A stretch of DNA of 64,000 nucleotides from Ichthyocystis sparus. GTDB taxonomy: Bacteria; Pseudomonadota; Gammaproteobacteria; Burkholderiales; 2013Ark19i. Below, piece after piece: positions 18,581-29,100 of this stretch; the first letter of the stretch is position 1, and each line of letters opens with the position of its first letter. The notes under the pieces were generated by a model that was not told the DNA's origin, searched no databases, and saw only the letters and a program-made list of their open reading frames with translations. The translations under genes and the position numbers were made by a program. The DNA lies in assembly GCF_900078755.1 (NCBI RefSeq), contig NZ_FKIH01000010.1. One strand, written 5' to 3'.

Positions 18581-18619
18581 ATTCAGGTTGTGCTTTCATT
18601 AATTTTTGTTGGAGGGTAT

Positions 18620-19261
18620 ATGAAGAGAAGTTTTTCTTCTTTGGTACCATTTGTTTTGGCCGCCTCTATTTCCGTGGCTATTATACCAATATTGGAAGGT
18701 TGTGGTGTAATAGCTGTTACTGGTATTGCTGCTGCTTTAGTAGTATCTGATCGTCGTCAGGCAGAGGTTATTTTATTAGATAGATCTACTCAGCTTAATT
18801 CTCGATCTATTGCTAATCGTTCGCTTCATTTTCGTGGCCACATTGAGGTTACGGTATACAATGGGATTGTTCTTATAACTGGGCAGGTACCGTCTTATGA
18901 AGATAAAGCAAGGGTAGAACGTGCTGTATCTAGAGTTAAGAATGTTCGTAGATTGGTTTCAGAGTTAACTGTTGCTCCTGAAACTACTGTCATACAGCGT
19001 GCTAAAGATTCTGCTCTTACGGCCAGGCTTAAAGCTAGTATTTCTCAACTTAAGAGACCATCACCTTCATTAATCAGAGTTGTTACGGAGAATGGAGTTG
19101 TTTATCTGATGGGAATAGTTACTAGGGAAGAGGCAAAAGTTGTTTCTTCACGTGTTAGGGTAGTTCCAGGAGTAAAGAAAGTTGTGGAGGTTTTTGAGAT
19201 AGTATCCCAAGAAACTTCTGATCTTCTTGATGGACGCTATCCTAGAAAGAGTGACAAGTAG
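18620..19261 (+). CDS. dolP: DolP/YraP-like double BON-domain lipoprotein
   Basis: Probable outer-membrane lipoprotein that binds anionic phospholipid and supports envelope integrity. Start set at ATG 18620 because GGAGGG (18611-18616) precedes it; the frame is open 45 bases upstream. The signal segment ends in LEGC (Cys near residue 28; Glu at -2 is unusual). Two BON domains follow: about residues 70-120 (IEVTVYNGIVLITGQVPS) and 145-205 (IRVVTENGVVYLMGIVTREE, AKVV). The GVKKVVEVFE ending matches YraP/DolP. It is the last recognisable housekeeping gene; the convergent neighbour ends only 4 bases away. Confidence 0.88.
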   Translation: MKRSFSSLVPFVLAASISVAIIPILEGCGVIAVTGIAAALVVSDRRQAEVILLDRSTQLNSRSIANRSLHFRGHIEVTVYNGIVLITGQVPSYEDKARVERAVSRVKNVRRLVSELTVAPETTVIQRAKDSALTARLKASISQLKRPSPSLIRVVTENGVVYLMGIVTREEAKVVSSRVRVVPGVKKVVEVFEIVSQETSDLLDGRYPRKSDK

Positions 19262-19264
19262 AAA

Positions 19265-19915
19265 TCATTGTTTGTGTCGCGTGGATACAAATATTGCAAA
19301 AGCTATCATCAACATTACAAGTATAGTGATAGTGATTTGGGCTATGATTTTTGGCATTTCACTCGTTTCTTGTTGCTCTTTTCTCTCTAGTCTTTGTGCT
19401 ACCTCCGTATTATTATAGTCTTCTCCACTCTCTGTGACTATCTGCTGGAGGTAGCTTTCTATTTCATCAACGACACTTCTTGATTCTGGGTTTTTTATAT
19501 CAGCCTGGCTTAATATATAACGGACCCCACTGACATACTTAACTAAAGCATCATGTCTTACTTCATGGTTGTCAAAATTACAGGAACAACTAATATCTTC
19601 TTGTAACAGTTCCACCAATGCGGAAGCGGAGAAAATTGTTCCCACTCGTGAATCTACTTCGTTTAATAGATCTGCCTCCCAAATATCAGTATCATCAAAT
19701 GCCAACTCCTGTAATTGTCTAGTAATGTATGTGGAAGGTCCGATTTCTCTTCCAGCGACGCGAATACCATGATACATCCTGGTACTAGATTCTCCCTCTT
19801 CCAAATCAAGTAGGCAGTTATCTTCTATACTATTTTCTGGTAATAACTCTTCGTGCATCTCTTCGTGCAGCACATATTCCAACATTCCACCCGGAAGTGA
19901 TTTTAGAGCTAGCAT
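19265..19915 (-). CDS. Unrecognised acidic protein with C-terminal membrane anchor
   Basis: I do not recognise this protein. ATG at 19915 is preferred (216 residues); an in-frame TTG lies 24 bases upstream. The body is acidic with Glu-rich stretches (LHEEMHEELLPENSIED) and probably helical (VVDEIESYLQQIVTESGEDY). The last 27 residues form a single hydrophobic helix (IIAQITITILVMLMIAFAIF) followed by STRHKQ, a tail-anchored arrangement without a signal peptide. It is convergent with dolP. At the border of the accessory region, a role as a secreted or membrane-inserted host-interaction protein is possible but only inferred. Confidence 0.6.
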   Translation of the reverse strand: MLALKSLPGGMLEYVLHEEMHEELLPENSIEDNCLLDLEEGESSTRMYHGIRVAGREIGPSTYITRQLQELAFDDTDIWEADLLNEVDSRVGTIFSASALVELLQEDISCSCNFDNHEVRHDALVKYVSGVRYILSQADIKNPESRSVVDEIESYLQQIVTESGEDYNNTEVAQRLERKEQQETSEMPKIIAQITITILVMLMIAFAIFVSTRHKQ

Positions 19916-20193
19916 AAAAATATTTTCCGTACATTGCAAATATAGGGTTCACGCATCAAAGATGCCTTAGCTTAAAAAAGAATCACAGCAGGATGTATCT
20001 TTGGTATTCGCATTATATTACGGCAGATACTCTCACTATCGGAGATTTAAGATTTTATTCCCGCAGGTTTCTTTAACATTTAAACAGAAATTACCACAAA
20101 GGCATACTATGACATAGGAATGATATTGAATGTAATGCTGACTTGTAAAGGCAATATCTAACGTTTGTATTGATGATGCATATCAACAATTTT

Positions 20194-22194
20194 TCAAGCG
20201 TCGTACCTCAGCGACAGTGTTATATCTTTCACCGATAATTTTGACAAATCTCCCATCATACGCGTAGACCTCCTGCGAGTGAAATCCACCTTCACATGCA
20301 CATGTAGCCCCTCAACAATACTCTGGAATAATTCTTCCTCTATTCCGGCAACAACCTCTGCAAAACTATATGAGGTACCTGTAAATTTGCTCGATCCAGT
20401 TACAACAACTAGCATAGAAATAAGTTCTAGTAATTTATCTTTAAATTGATCACGGCACGAAGTTATTATACGCATGGAATTTTCATCTAGTAATTCTCTC
20501 TCTTCTTCTGTTACTACTTTAGAAGATAAAATTTTAACTATTTCTTTTTCTGGAAGAAGAACTGATAAATCACGTTCACTCCTATATTTTTCTGCTATGG
20601 AATGCAGTTTTGCAGATATTTTTGAAAATATACCGGAGGCTTTTACAATTCCTTCAGCTTTACAAGACAAGAAACCAAGGAACTCAGTTTTTGACGATAA
20701 GGAAGAAAGATCCTCTGAGGTACACTCAATAAGCTTCGAATGATTGTCAAGTGATGATGCATAACCATAGAGATCACAACTAGACCCAGAAGATAATCTA
20801 CTAAATATATCTTCGCCAAATGGTAGTCCATCAATTCCTCTTTTTAGTTTAATAATTTTATCAGATCCTACACGGCATGCATTAGAAGCCTCATTAATAA
20901 ATTTCCTTTTTTGAACTAAAAAAGCAACTAAATCTGAATTGCTAGACATTGCATTTGCAAGATCACTTCTAGAGCACTCAATATTTTTTGCTAAATCACC
21001 TAATAAACATGCAATGCCATTAATAGAAGAATACTGCTCACACAAGAAATCTACTACATTCACACTTGAAGCAAGTGATGATACATCTGACTTGCTCCAT
21101 TTAAGATTTTTACCACGCGCTTTATGGGTGGCAGAATGCTGGTCAAGAAGATGTTGTGCTCTTTCAAATCCTAATCTCATTACATACCTACAAGTAGAAA
21201 GAATAATATCTAACAGATCTTTTGTGCATGCTGACTCTCCAAAAGCTGATTTAACTCTCGACCCTACCTCATATAGAAGTACACTATGCGTTTCAGAGCG
21301 TCTAGTAAACGATAATTCTTTTTTCATCTCACTAACAGAGCAACCACCAAGAATAAAATCTGACACACCAGATCCTAGCAGTAAATTTTTTCTTTCTGTA
21401 TAGTAGGAAATTAAATCCTCTATTTCTTCATTAATACCATGCTTTTCTACATAGCTAACAATTTCAGGAACCGTTATCTCACCTTCACCTTCACCTTCAC
21501 CTTCACCTTCACCCTCATCTTCACTATCATTTACAGAAATAGGAGAAGCTGTATCTTTACTTGCAGTACTTAATAACGCAAAAGGTTTAGACAAATTTGT
21601 AAAAGGAATAAACTCTGGACATTCGTAATTATTATCTCTTGATAGGGATGAGTAGTAACTTTTGCTTACAATGTCAACGGATACTAATCCAGAAATCATT
21701 TTAGGGGAAGTAGGAGGAGAATGTTGAATACAAGCAGGAGCTACAGCTCCTTCTTCACTTTCTATTTCAGGGGAGGAAGGAGAAGAGGGAGGAGAATATT
21801 GAATACATACAGCACGGGATCTAGTTTTTGTGGAAACAGGAACCATAACTTCTCTTCCACTTTCTGTTTCCCAGACTTCACACTCTGTATCTGTACCGCC
21901 ACATGCACCAAGCTCAGATGAATCTTGGCGACTGGCTAATAATTTTGAAACTCTAGCACGCAACTTACGTAGATCTTCTTCGCTGAAACTTGAACTTTTC
22001 TTGGGGCTAGAACTAGGATGGCGCACTAATGGCCTATCATGAGAGGGTCTTTTTTTTAGTATAGGTTTAACATCAACAGATGATGCAGGTAGTTCTGTGC
22101 ATCCACAAATAGCATCTTTGTAGAATTCTTTGCAGCTCGATATAGGATCGGAAAATCTAACCTTACCTTTTCCGATAGGAGATCGTAAATCCAT
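20194..22194 (-). CDS. Large unrecognised protein, Ser-rich disordered N-terminus, helical C-terminus; candidate effector
   Basis: 666 residues, no family recognised. Residues 1-250 are rich in Ser, Pro and Glu and look disordered. They contain KVRF at residues 11-14, a basic KPILKKRPS stretch at 43-51, two copies of a CIQ(Y/H)SPP(S/T)SP segment, and an acidic (EG)n run encoded by a hexanucleotide repeat. Residues about 260-666 look mostly alpha-helical with regular Leu/Ser spacing (for example KLHSIAEKYRSERDLSVLLP). There is no signal peptide or membrane segment. A Ser-rich N-terminus is typical of type III secreted proteins but not proof. GAGAAG lies just upstream of the ATG. Confidence 0.65.
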   Translation of the reverse strand: MDLRSPIGKGKVRFSDPISSCKEFYKDAICGCTELPASSVDVKPILKKRPSHDRPLVRHPSSSPKKSSSFSEEDLRKLRARVSKLLASRQDSSELGACGGTDTECEVWETESGREVMVPVSTKTRSRAVCIQYSPPSSPSSPEIESEEGAVAPACIQHSPPTSPKMISGLVSVDIVSKSYYSSLSRDNNYECPEFIPFTNLSKPFALLSTASKDTASPISVNDSEDEGEGEGEGEGEGEITVPEIVSYVEKHGINEEIEDLISYYTERKNLLLGSGVSDFILGGCSVSEMKKELSFTRRSETHSVLLYEVGSRVKSAFGESACTKDLLDIILSTCRYVMRLGFERAQHLLDQHSATHKARGKNLKWSKSDVSSLASSVNVVDFLCEQYSSINGIACLLGDLAKNIECSRSDLANAMSSNSDLVAFLVQKRKFINEASNACRVGSDKIIKLKRGIDGLPFGEDIFSRLSSGSSCDLYGYASSLDNHSKLIECTSEDLSSLSSKTEFLGFLSCKAEGIVKASGIFSKISAKLHSIAEKYRSERDLSVLLPEKEIVKILSSKVVTEEERELLDENSMRIITSCRDQFKDKLLELISMLVVVTGSSKFTGTSYSFAEVVAGIEEELFQSIVEGLHVHVKVDFTRRRSTRMMGDLSKLSVKDITLSLRYDA
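21481..21516. repeat. Hexanucleotide tandem repeat coding for (Glu-Gly)n
   Basis: Five ACCTTC units and one ACCCTC on the plus strand (GAAGGT on the coding strand) inside the 666-residue gene. It is in frame, so slippage would change length and charge, not the frame. Confidence 0.9.
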
Positions 22195-22654
22195 ACTAAC
22201 TTCTCACATTTGTTTTTTATTGATCATTTATTTTTGTTAGTCGTTAGTGTGGTACTCATTTTTATTAGTTGTTGGCGTAACTTAATAATAGCAATATCTA
22301 ATGGCATTAATAGCATTAAACAATAGAAACACCACACTAAAACATGCAAAAAAATATACACTCAACACACAAAGACATACATATCTATAACATGATATCA
22401 ATAAATCACACAAGATGTGATAAGGTGTTATCTACCTAGTAGTACACGATAACATTCTAATTTAGTGAGTAAGTTACAGTAGTAGTACTACATCAGTAAT
22501 ATCATAAAAACAAAAATGGTTAGAATGGATATAGTAATTTGCACTTACTATAAAGAAAGACTATTATTTATATTACTAAGTTAATTGAGTATATAATATA
22601 CATTACTATAGTTTCTATATATTCGAATATAAGAATGAATAGTATTTGATTATA
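22195..22654. other. AT-rich non-coding stretch
   Basis: Upstream region of the minus-strand 666-residue gene. It is very AT-rich, and I see no open frame, RNA gene or convincing promoter. Confidence 0.5.
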
Positions 22655-22980
22655 AGATTAATCTCTGATTTAATTTTTATGAGGTGAATTTAGAACGAAT
22701 AGCCATACGTATTTTTGCTGTTGGTATTAAATATAATTAACTTAAAGAAATAACTCTCCCGTTGTGGAGAGTGTAGTATCTATGTATAGATATGATATGT
22801 GCAATGTAAAAATATGACCATTCAAACATCTAGAAAACATTAATTAATAATACATAATATCTATTCAAATACGACGTTAGTAATAATCATATTAGTAAAG
22901 TAAATTTATTTTATTCATTAACTCACCAGCTGCATTATCTGAAAAATAATGTTCTTCACTTGTATATTTATAAACACTAT
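22655..22980 (-). repeat. Decayed duplicate of the orphan-gene/recombinase junction
   Basis: This block matches the DNA at about 31780-32245 along its length with many substitutions. On the minus strand, 22662-22725 reads KIRMAIRSKFTS-stop-KLN, which corresponds to VRMAVSSKFTSEKL in the 834-residue gene (29441-31945). 22740-22890 matches that gene's upstream spacer (shared GTAGTATCTATG and ACTCACCAGCTGCATT). 22892-22978 matches the recombinase C-terminus. A second copy of the orphan-gene/recombinase cassette therefore once sat here and was truncated on both sides. Confidence 0.85.
22892..22978 (-). pseudogene. Relic of tyrosine recombinase C-terminus
   Basis: Translates to SVYKYTSEEHYFSDNAAGEL then MNKINLLY and a stop, matching SVYGYIDEGRCFSENAAGEL, INKINSLY of the recombinase at 32154-33137. 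Only the last 28 codons remain, including the presumed catalytic Tyr position. The fragment ends abruptly where a relic of the giant-effector family begins (22982), marking an old recombination or deletion junction. Confidence 0.85.
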
Positions 22981-22981
22981 A

Positions 22982-24785
22982 AGCTCCTCAGGTATTTCTG
23001 CACTTCAGTCAATCATGGAGCAAAATAAATATAATGCTCTGAAATCTTATAATGATCTTTTGGAAGAGCTTTCTCTTGATGAATAAATAAATTTGTTACC
23101 TAAAATTTTGGTTGATATATCAATTGAAGGAGAATCAGTTTTATTTCCAGCTATGGAGAGAGGATATTTTAACTGTATTAATGATTTTGGCTTATTGTTA
23201 GATAGATTAATGAGTATAAGAGAACATATTCCTAATATTGATATGGCAAATATTATTTTTAGATTATTAAGTTGTAAAAATAATATTGGAACTTCTGGGT
23301 TGTTTATTGCTTTGGAAGGAGGTTACTGTCGTACAGTGACTGCTTTTGGTAATTTAGTAGGCAAATTCGCACTGTTAAAGCATAGTGTACCTGAAGATCT
23401 ATTTGACTCCATGATGTTAGACATATTGGTTGCTATGACAGATGGCAATGTTCCAGGTATATTCGTATTAATAATAATAAATAATAATGATGCTATAGAT
23501 TGTTATTGTTCATTATTAGCATACGCATCTAAAAGTGTTAGAAGAAAAATATTTTCTATTAAGGACTGTAATGGATTACCTATAATTAACGCGATTGCTA
23601 TAGCAGCTCATCATGATAAATCAAAATCTCTAAAATCGTGTAGCCATTTTTTGAAAGCACTTTCTTATGATGAGCAGATTGATCTGCTGCCGGACATACA
23701 TATTAATTTCTAAAAATGACAGAGGTGATCCTGTTTTATTTATAGCTATGCAAGAGTGATATGACGTTTTTATTGATGAATATGGTACTTTAGTAAAAAA
23801 TTAGTTTATGAGAATTAAAGACAGAATGTCTCCTGGTGATTTTGCCGATCTGGTTTTGAATTTTTTATTTGCTAAAAGAGATCATTTAATAATACGTGAT
23901 GGAATATCTGCTCTATCCATGGCAATGTGTAAAAATAGAGTTAGTGCTATAAAATATTATGCAGTATTATTAGACAAAGTTTTGTCCATGCTAGAAGGAA
24001 CTATATCAAATTATGAATTGGCTGAACTTATTTATAAGTTAATTTCATATTACTCACCTTACTATAAAGAAAGTCCTTTGTCTACAGCTCTATCTAACGG
24101 ATATTCTGATTGTGTTGTCGCTTTTGGTTTGTTTGTTGATAAACTTCTTAGTATGAGAAACTGCGTAGAAGACGTTCCATTAATGGATATGATATTTAAT
24201 TTGTTAATGTGTAAAAGTGATGATATCCGAAATGATCCTGGTTTATTTACAGCCATGCGGGGGGGGCATTGTGTTGCTATAGATTCTTTTAGAAAATTGA
24301 TAGAAAAAGTAATGGTATTTGAGAGTAATATATTTAGTGAGTATTTTAATAGTATGCTTTTGGACACTGTAATATCTAGAGGATCAGGTGGAGTATCTGG
24401 GTTGTATGTAGCACTAGCTAATAATTTTCCTGAAGTAGTTCTATCTTATGGGTCATTGCTTAGTTTAATACCTGAAGATGAATTAGTTGACGTATTAGTA
24501 GATTCTGGTAGTTGTTCTAGCGTACCTGCTGCATTATTTGCTGGTGGAGAGGCCTTAGATAGTTATTTAAAAATAATATCTGATTTACCTGCTAGGGTTG
24601 TGCATAATTTGTACTCCCGACTTAATTGTATAAAAAATTCAGTTGGATATACATCTTTAAGCAATGCTGATCTTGATGGAAGGTATGAATTTTTATTATA
24701 AAAGGTCAAAGAACTTGCTATAAGCTCCGGGCTTGTTATGGTTGGTGCTCAAGAAAATGTAGAGAAGCAAGGTGATGCATTATGA
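22982..24785 (+). pseudogene. Decayed ShET2/EspL-like giant-repeat paralogue
   Basis: Relic lacking the whole N-terminal protease-like domain. It begins at the first repeat (SSSGISALQSIMEQNKYNAL). A CAA-to-TAA stop occurs at 23084 within LSLDEQINLLP. The open stretch 23093-23713 ends by frameshift near LPDIHIN. Further stops lie near 23757 and 23801, and the stretch 23808-24701 ends at a stop within LLEKVKELA near the C-terminus. The remaining order of repeats and the C-terminal cap follow the intact paralogues. Apparent coding stretches here are not independent genes. Confidence 0.88.
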
Positions 24786-25102
24786 TTTATTGTTAAAAAC
24801 GATTGGTGCTGTGTCTATGGTTATATTTGCTGTTGAGGGTAATATTTAAAGGTTTTGGGTGCATTTGTGCGTTCGATTTATCCTTAGACACATCGAGGGG
24901 CATATAAAGTATAGTAAGCAGTGTGCTGTAGTGATGTAGTGTCGATCTTGGTTATGTAAGTAATAGGGTAACAGTTGGACACGTATGTAATGTGTGCATC
25001 ACAACTTAGTGTGTCTTTTATCTTAGTAACAACTACCTGACATAAATATAGCTAATATGAATTGTGTGGGCTGTTAGAGTTTTTTTGTGATAGAGGGCGT
25101 GT
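24786..25102. other. Non-coding spacer between two relics
   Basis: No open frame, RNA gene or clear regulatory site seen. It probably descends from family flanking DNA. Confidence 0.4.
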
Positions 25103-25740
25103 TTTGTTTTTGCTTTGTAAAATGATAATCATGATACAGTGCTTGCTTGTACCGAGCTAATAGGCAGTAAATTTATTTTATTAAGTGACTGTTTATCTAA
25201 AAGTACTTTTGATTTTGTTATGTTAGGTATATTGTCGGCTAGAGACATTAGTTTTGTGCCCAGTATGTATGTTATTGTTAAAAAATAATATTGGTGTTAT
25301 TTACGCATATAATTTATTAGTGTTTGCATCTAAAGAAAAGAAAAATTTTTTGTGTTAAAGATGGTGATGGTTCATCAGCCATTTATATGTTGATCGCAAG
25401 TGATAAACCAAAATCTTTTATAGAGTATTAATTGAGATAACTTCCATAGTTGTTAAGTTCTAAAAATGAGGATGATGGGGATCCGTCTCTGTTTTTAGCT
25501 ATGCAAAAAGGACGTGATAATTGTATTAATGCATATAGTACCTTTCTGGAAGGGCAATTAATGAAAATTAGAGACAGGATGTCTCCCGATGATTTTGCTA
25601 ACAATCTAGTTTCAGATATTGCATTTGGTAAAATAAGTAATGGATATATGCTCTATCTCTATTTATGGGAATGTGTAAAGATAGATTTAGTACCGTAAAG
25701 ACTTGTTCGGATTATTAGACAAATTTTTATCAAATATGAA
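25103..25740 (+). pseudogene. Short relic of giant-repeat family
   Basis: Conceptual translation across stops and frameshifts gives FALQNDNHDTVLACTELIG (first Q as TAA, 25118), then SKFILLSDCLSKSTFDFVML. After frameshifts come the LLSSKNEDDGDPSLFLAMQKG and KIRDRMSPDDFA units. It covers about four consecutive middle repeats of the family and nothing else. It runs directly into the conserved 5' module of the next intact gene. Confidence 0.85.
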
Positions 25741-25743
25741 GAT

Positions 25744-26178
25744 TGTGTTGAGTCATCATTTATGTTGAGTCATATTTGATGTGTTTGTGCTGTGGTGCTG
25801 TAGAATAGATGGGCTGTAGAGTTTTATTCTTATTTAATATAAAAGACAAGACCTATAATCGTGTATTTGCTATCTAAGTTAATTTCGATAAGGCACGCGT
25901 GTTAAGCAAAAATGCAATATTTTCAATGATTAATACCACATTAATATGTGCGCTTATACTCAATTTTTAAAACAATTTTTTATATTCTCATTCATATTAA
26001 ATATGCCACACTGTTACGTTTGATACCTAATTTCACATATGTGTAGCTTGCGTAATGTGTAGCTTCTTAGGGAGGTGGTCAAGGTTTTAGCTTAAGGGTT
26101 TAGCTTAAAATTTAGGTATTTTGTATTTTAAAGTAGTGGTAGGCGATAATATTAATAACAAAGCTGGGGTGTAATTTA
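25744..26178 (+). repeat. Conserved 5' module (copy A) upstream of giant effector
   Basis: About 430 bases shared with 33945-34281 and 37905-38305. Landmarks in order: TGTTGAGTCATATTT, TTAATATAAAAGA, ACCACATTAATATGTGCGC, TTTTTAAAACAATTTTTT, ATTCATATTAAATATGCC, CACATATGTG and a final TATTAATAACAAAGC just before GGGG (26166-26169) and the GTG start. Conservation of non-coding DNA at this level suggests it carries the promoter and leader; no single -35/-10 pair is certain. Confidence 0.8.
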
Positions 26179-29100
26179 GTGAGTACTGTGAATACTGGTT
26201 ACCATGTCCATTTTTCTTCTCATTCGATGGAAATTATACCATCCGACATTAGGGATACGCCTTACATATCTAAAAAATATGTTTCTGATTCACCGAATTT
26301 AAATTGTGCAGTTGAAATTGACGGTAAATATATTTCTTGCGGTCCTTTGTCTTTATTATTTGTTATTAATAGTATCGAATGCTATAGAAGTAACGCTAAA
26401 CTGAGAGTTAGCGAGCTGTTTTCAGATGAAGGTTCAATAAAAAGGTCAGCTCTTAGCAAGCTTGAAGAAATTAATGAAAACATAGTAGTAAAAAATTCAT
26501 GTGACAGGCATATTATAATTTGCGATAAGTTTGGTGATTTTTTGCATAAAACAGCATCTGCTATGACTTGTGGAGAGCAGAGATTATTTACTCTACATAG
26601 TTGCAATCACGTAATGTCTTTTAAGATTATGCGCAAAACTAAGGAAATAGAAGGAGTATTAGCAAACAAGTGGGTAGTACACTTTTTTGATCCTAATAAA
26701 ACCATGCTTATAGCACGCAGTGAAGTTTTAAGCTGTAAAGAATTTTTAGATCAAAGTAAGTTTTCCTTAAGAATGTTTATAGATAAAAATTCTTATAGAG
26801 CATATTTTAAATTTAATCCAGAATTTATAGAAGAAACTGAATGCGCAGTACTCGAGTACTCTGATACAAGAGAAGCAAGTCTGGGTTTTTCAACTTTAGA
26901 AACTCTGTCTCAAGATGGAATTTCTGGGTGCATGATATTTCATTTAATAAATAATAATATTTATTCATTGGATATTAGAGAAATAGTAAAATCTAAATCT
27001 TTTTCTACATTAAGTGCTGTTGCTAGAAAAGAGATATTTTTTGCTAGAAGCTCTAGTGGTGTTTTTGCGCTTTATTTGGCAATGTCACAAAATAAATATA
27101 ACTCTATAAGATCTTATAATGATTTTTTGGAAGAACTTTCTAGTGATGAGCAATTAAGTTTGTTGCCCATAATCATAAGGGCTGAATCACCTGAAGGAGC
27201 AGCAGCTTTATTTGTAGCTATGCAAGAAAATAGTATTCAAAGCATTAATGCTTTTGGTTCACTGATAGATAGGTTGATGAATATAAGATCCAGAATGCAT
27301 ATAGATAATTTTTGCAACGAGTTATTTGATATTTTGCTAGCTGAGCGTGAAGATGGATCGTCCGCTATTCATGCAGCTTTATGCAAAAATAATGCTGGAG
27401 CTATTCATGCTTTTGGTGGTCTTTTGGATAGAATTTTTATACTTAGAGATGATGTTAATAGTAGAAGATTGGCTGATATGATTTTTAATTTATTGAGTCA
27501 CAAAGATAGAGGAAAAAATTCTGCTCTGTTTTTTGCTTTGGCAAATGGTCATTCTGATGCAGTGCATGCTTTTGGAAGATTGGTAGATAGGTTGCTTGTT
27601 ATGAAAGGATATATACCTGACCATGATGTGGTTAGTATGATTTTTGAGCTATTGGAATCCCAATCTGCTCAAGGAATTTATGGTTTGTATTATGCTTTGG
27701 TACATGGTCATACTGATACCGTGCGTGCTTTTTCTGTGCTAATGGACAAATTATTTATCATGAGAGGACATATAACTTATACAGATATAGCCAATATGAT
27801 TGGTAGGCTGTTGATGTCTTCCTACAATGGAATTACTGGTCTATTTTTTGCTTTACAAGAAGGGCATTCCGATACAATTCGTGCTTTTTCTGAGTTGATG
27901 GATAAATTATTTATCATGAGAGGACATATACCTGATATAGATATAGCTGATATCGTTTGCAAACTCTTGATGTCTGCTTCTTTTAGTGGAGTTACTGGTC
28001 TATTTTTCGCTTTGCAAGAAGGTTATACTGATACAATACTCGCTTGGGGTGAGTTAATAGGTAAATTTTTTACGTTACTGAGTAATTGTTTGCCTAAAGA
28101 TAGTTTTGATTCTATAATGTTAAATATATTAGAAGCTAGAGACCCAGAAAATTTACCCGGCATATTTATACCACTGCTAAAAAACAATATTGATGTTATG
28201 GGTGCATATAGTTCATTGTTAGCATATGCATCTAGAGAAGTTAGAAGAAAGATTTTCTGTATTAAATCTGATGATGGATTTCCTGCCATTTGTACATTAA
28301 TGTCATTGGGTGAGTCGGAATTTTTTATGGCATGTGGTCGTTTTTTGCAATCACTTTCTTATGATGAGCAAACTGAGTTACTTCCAGGGTTGTTAATTTC
28401 TAAAAATGATGCCGGTGATCCAGCTTTGTTTTTGGCTATGCAGGAAGGACATGATAGTTGTATCAGTGCATATGGTATTTTTCTGGAAGAACAATTAGTT
28501 AAAATTAAAGACAGAATGTCCCATGATAATTTTTCGAATCTGATTTCAGATATTGCATTGGCTAAAAGAAGTGATGGGATGCCTGCTTTATTTATCGCAA
28601 TGTATAAAAATAGAGCTAGTACTATAGAAGCTTACTCAGCGTTATTAGATAAAATTTCATCACTGTTAAAGGGGACTATATCAGATGATAAGTTTGCAAG
28701 ATTAATTTTTGAATTGTTGAAAGCTAGAACTAGCGGAGGCATTGATGGATTATTTATGGCCTTAGAAAGAGGGAATACCTATTCAGTAACTACTTTTGAT
28801 TTGTTGTTAGATAGACTTCTTAGTGTAAGAGGATGCATAGACGATGCTACGTTGGTTGGTATGGTATTTGATTTATTAATGTGTAAAAGTGGTGCTGATA
28901 ATAATCCAGGTTTATTTGTTGCTATGCAAAATGGACATCATGGAGCTGTGGGGGCTTTTGTAAAATTATTAAAAAAATTGATGATGTTTAAGGACGGTGT
29001 ATCCACTAAACATTTGGGTAATATGATTTCAGATATTATAAGGTCTAGGAGTTCGAATGGTATGCCTGGGTTATTTGCGGCGCTAGAAAATAGTTTTCCT

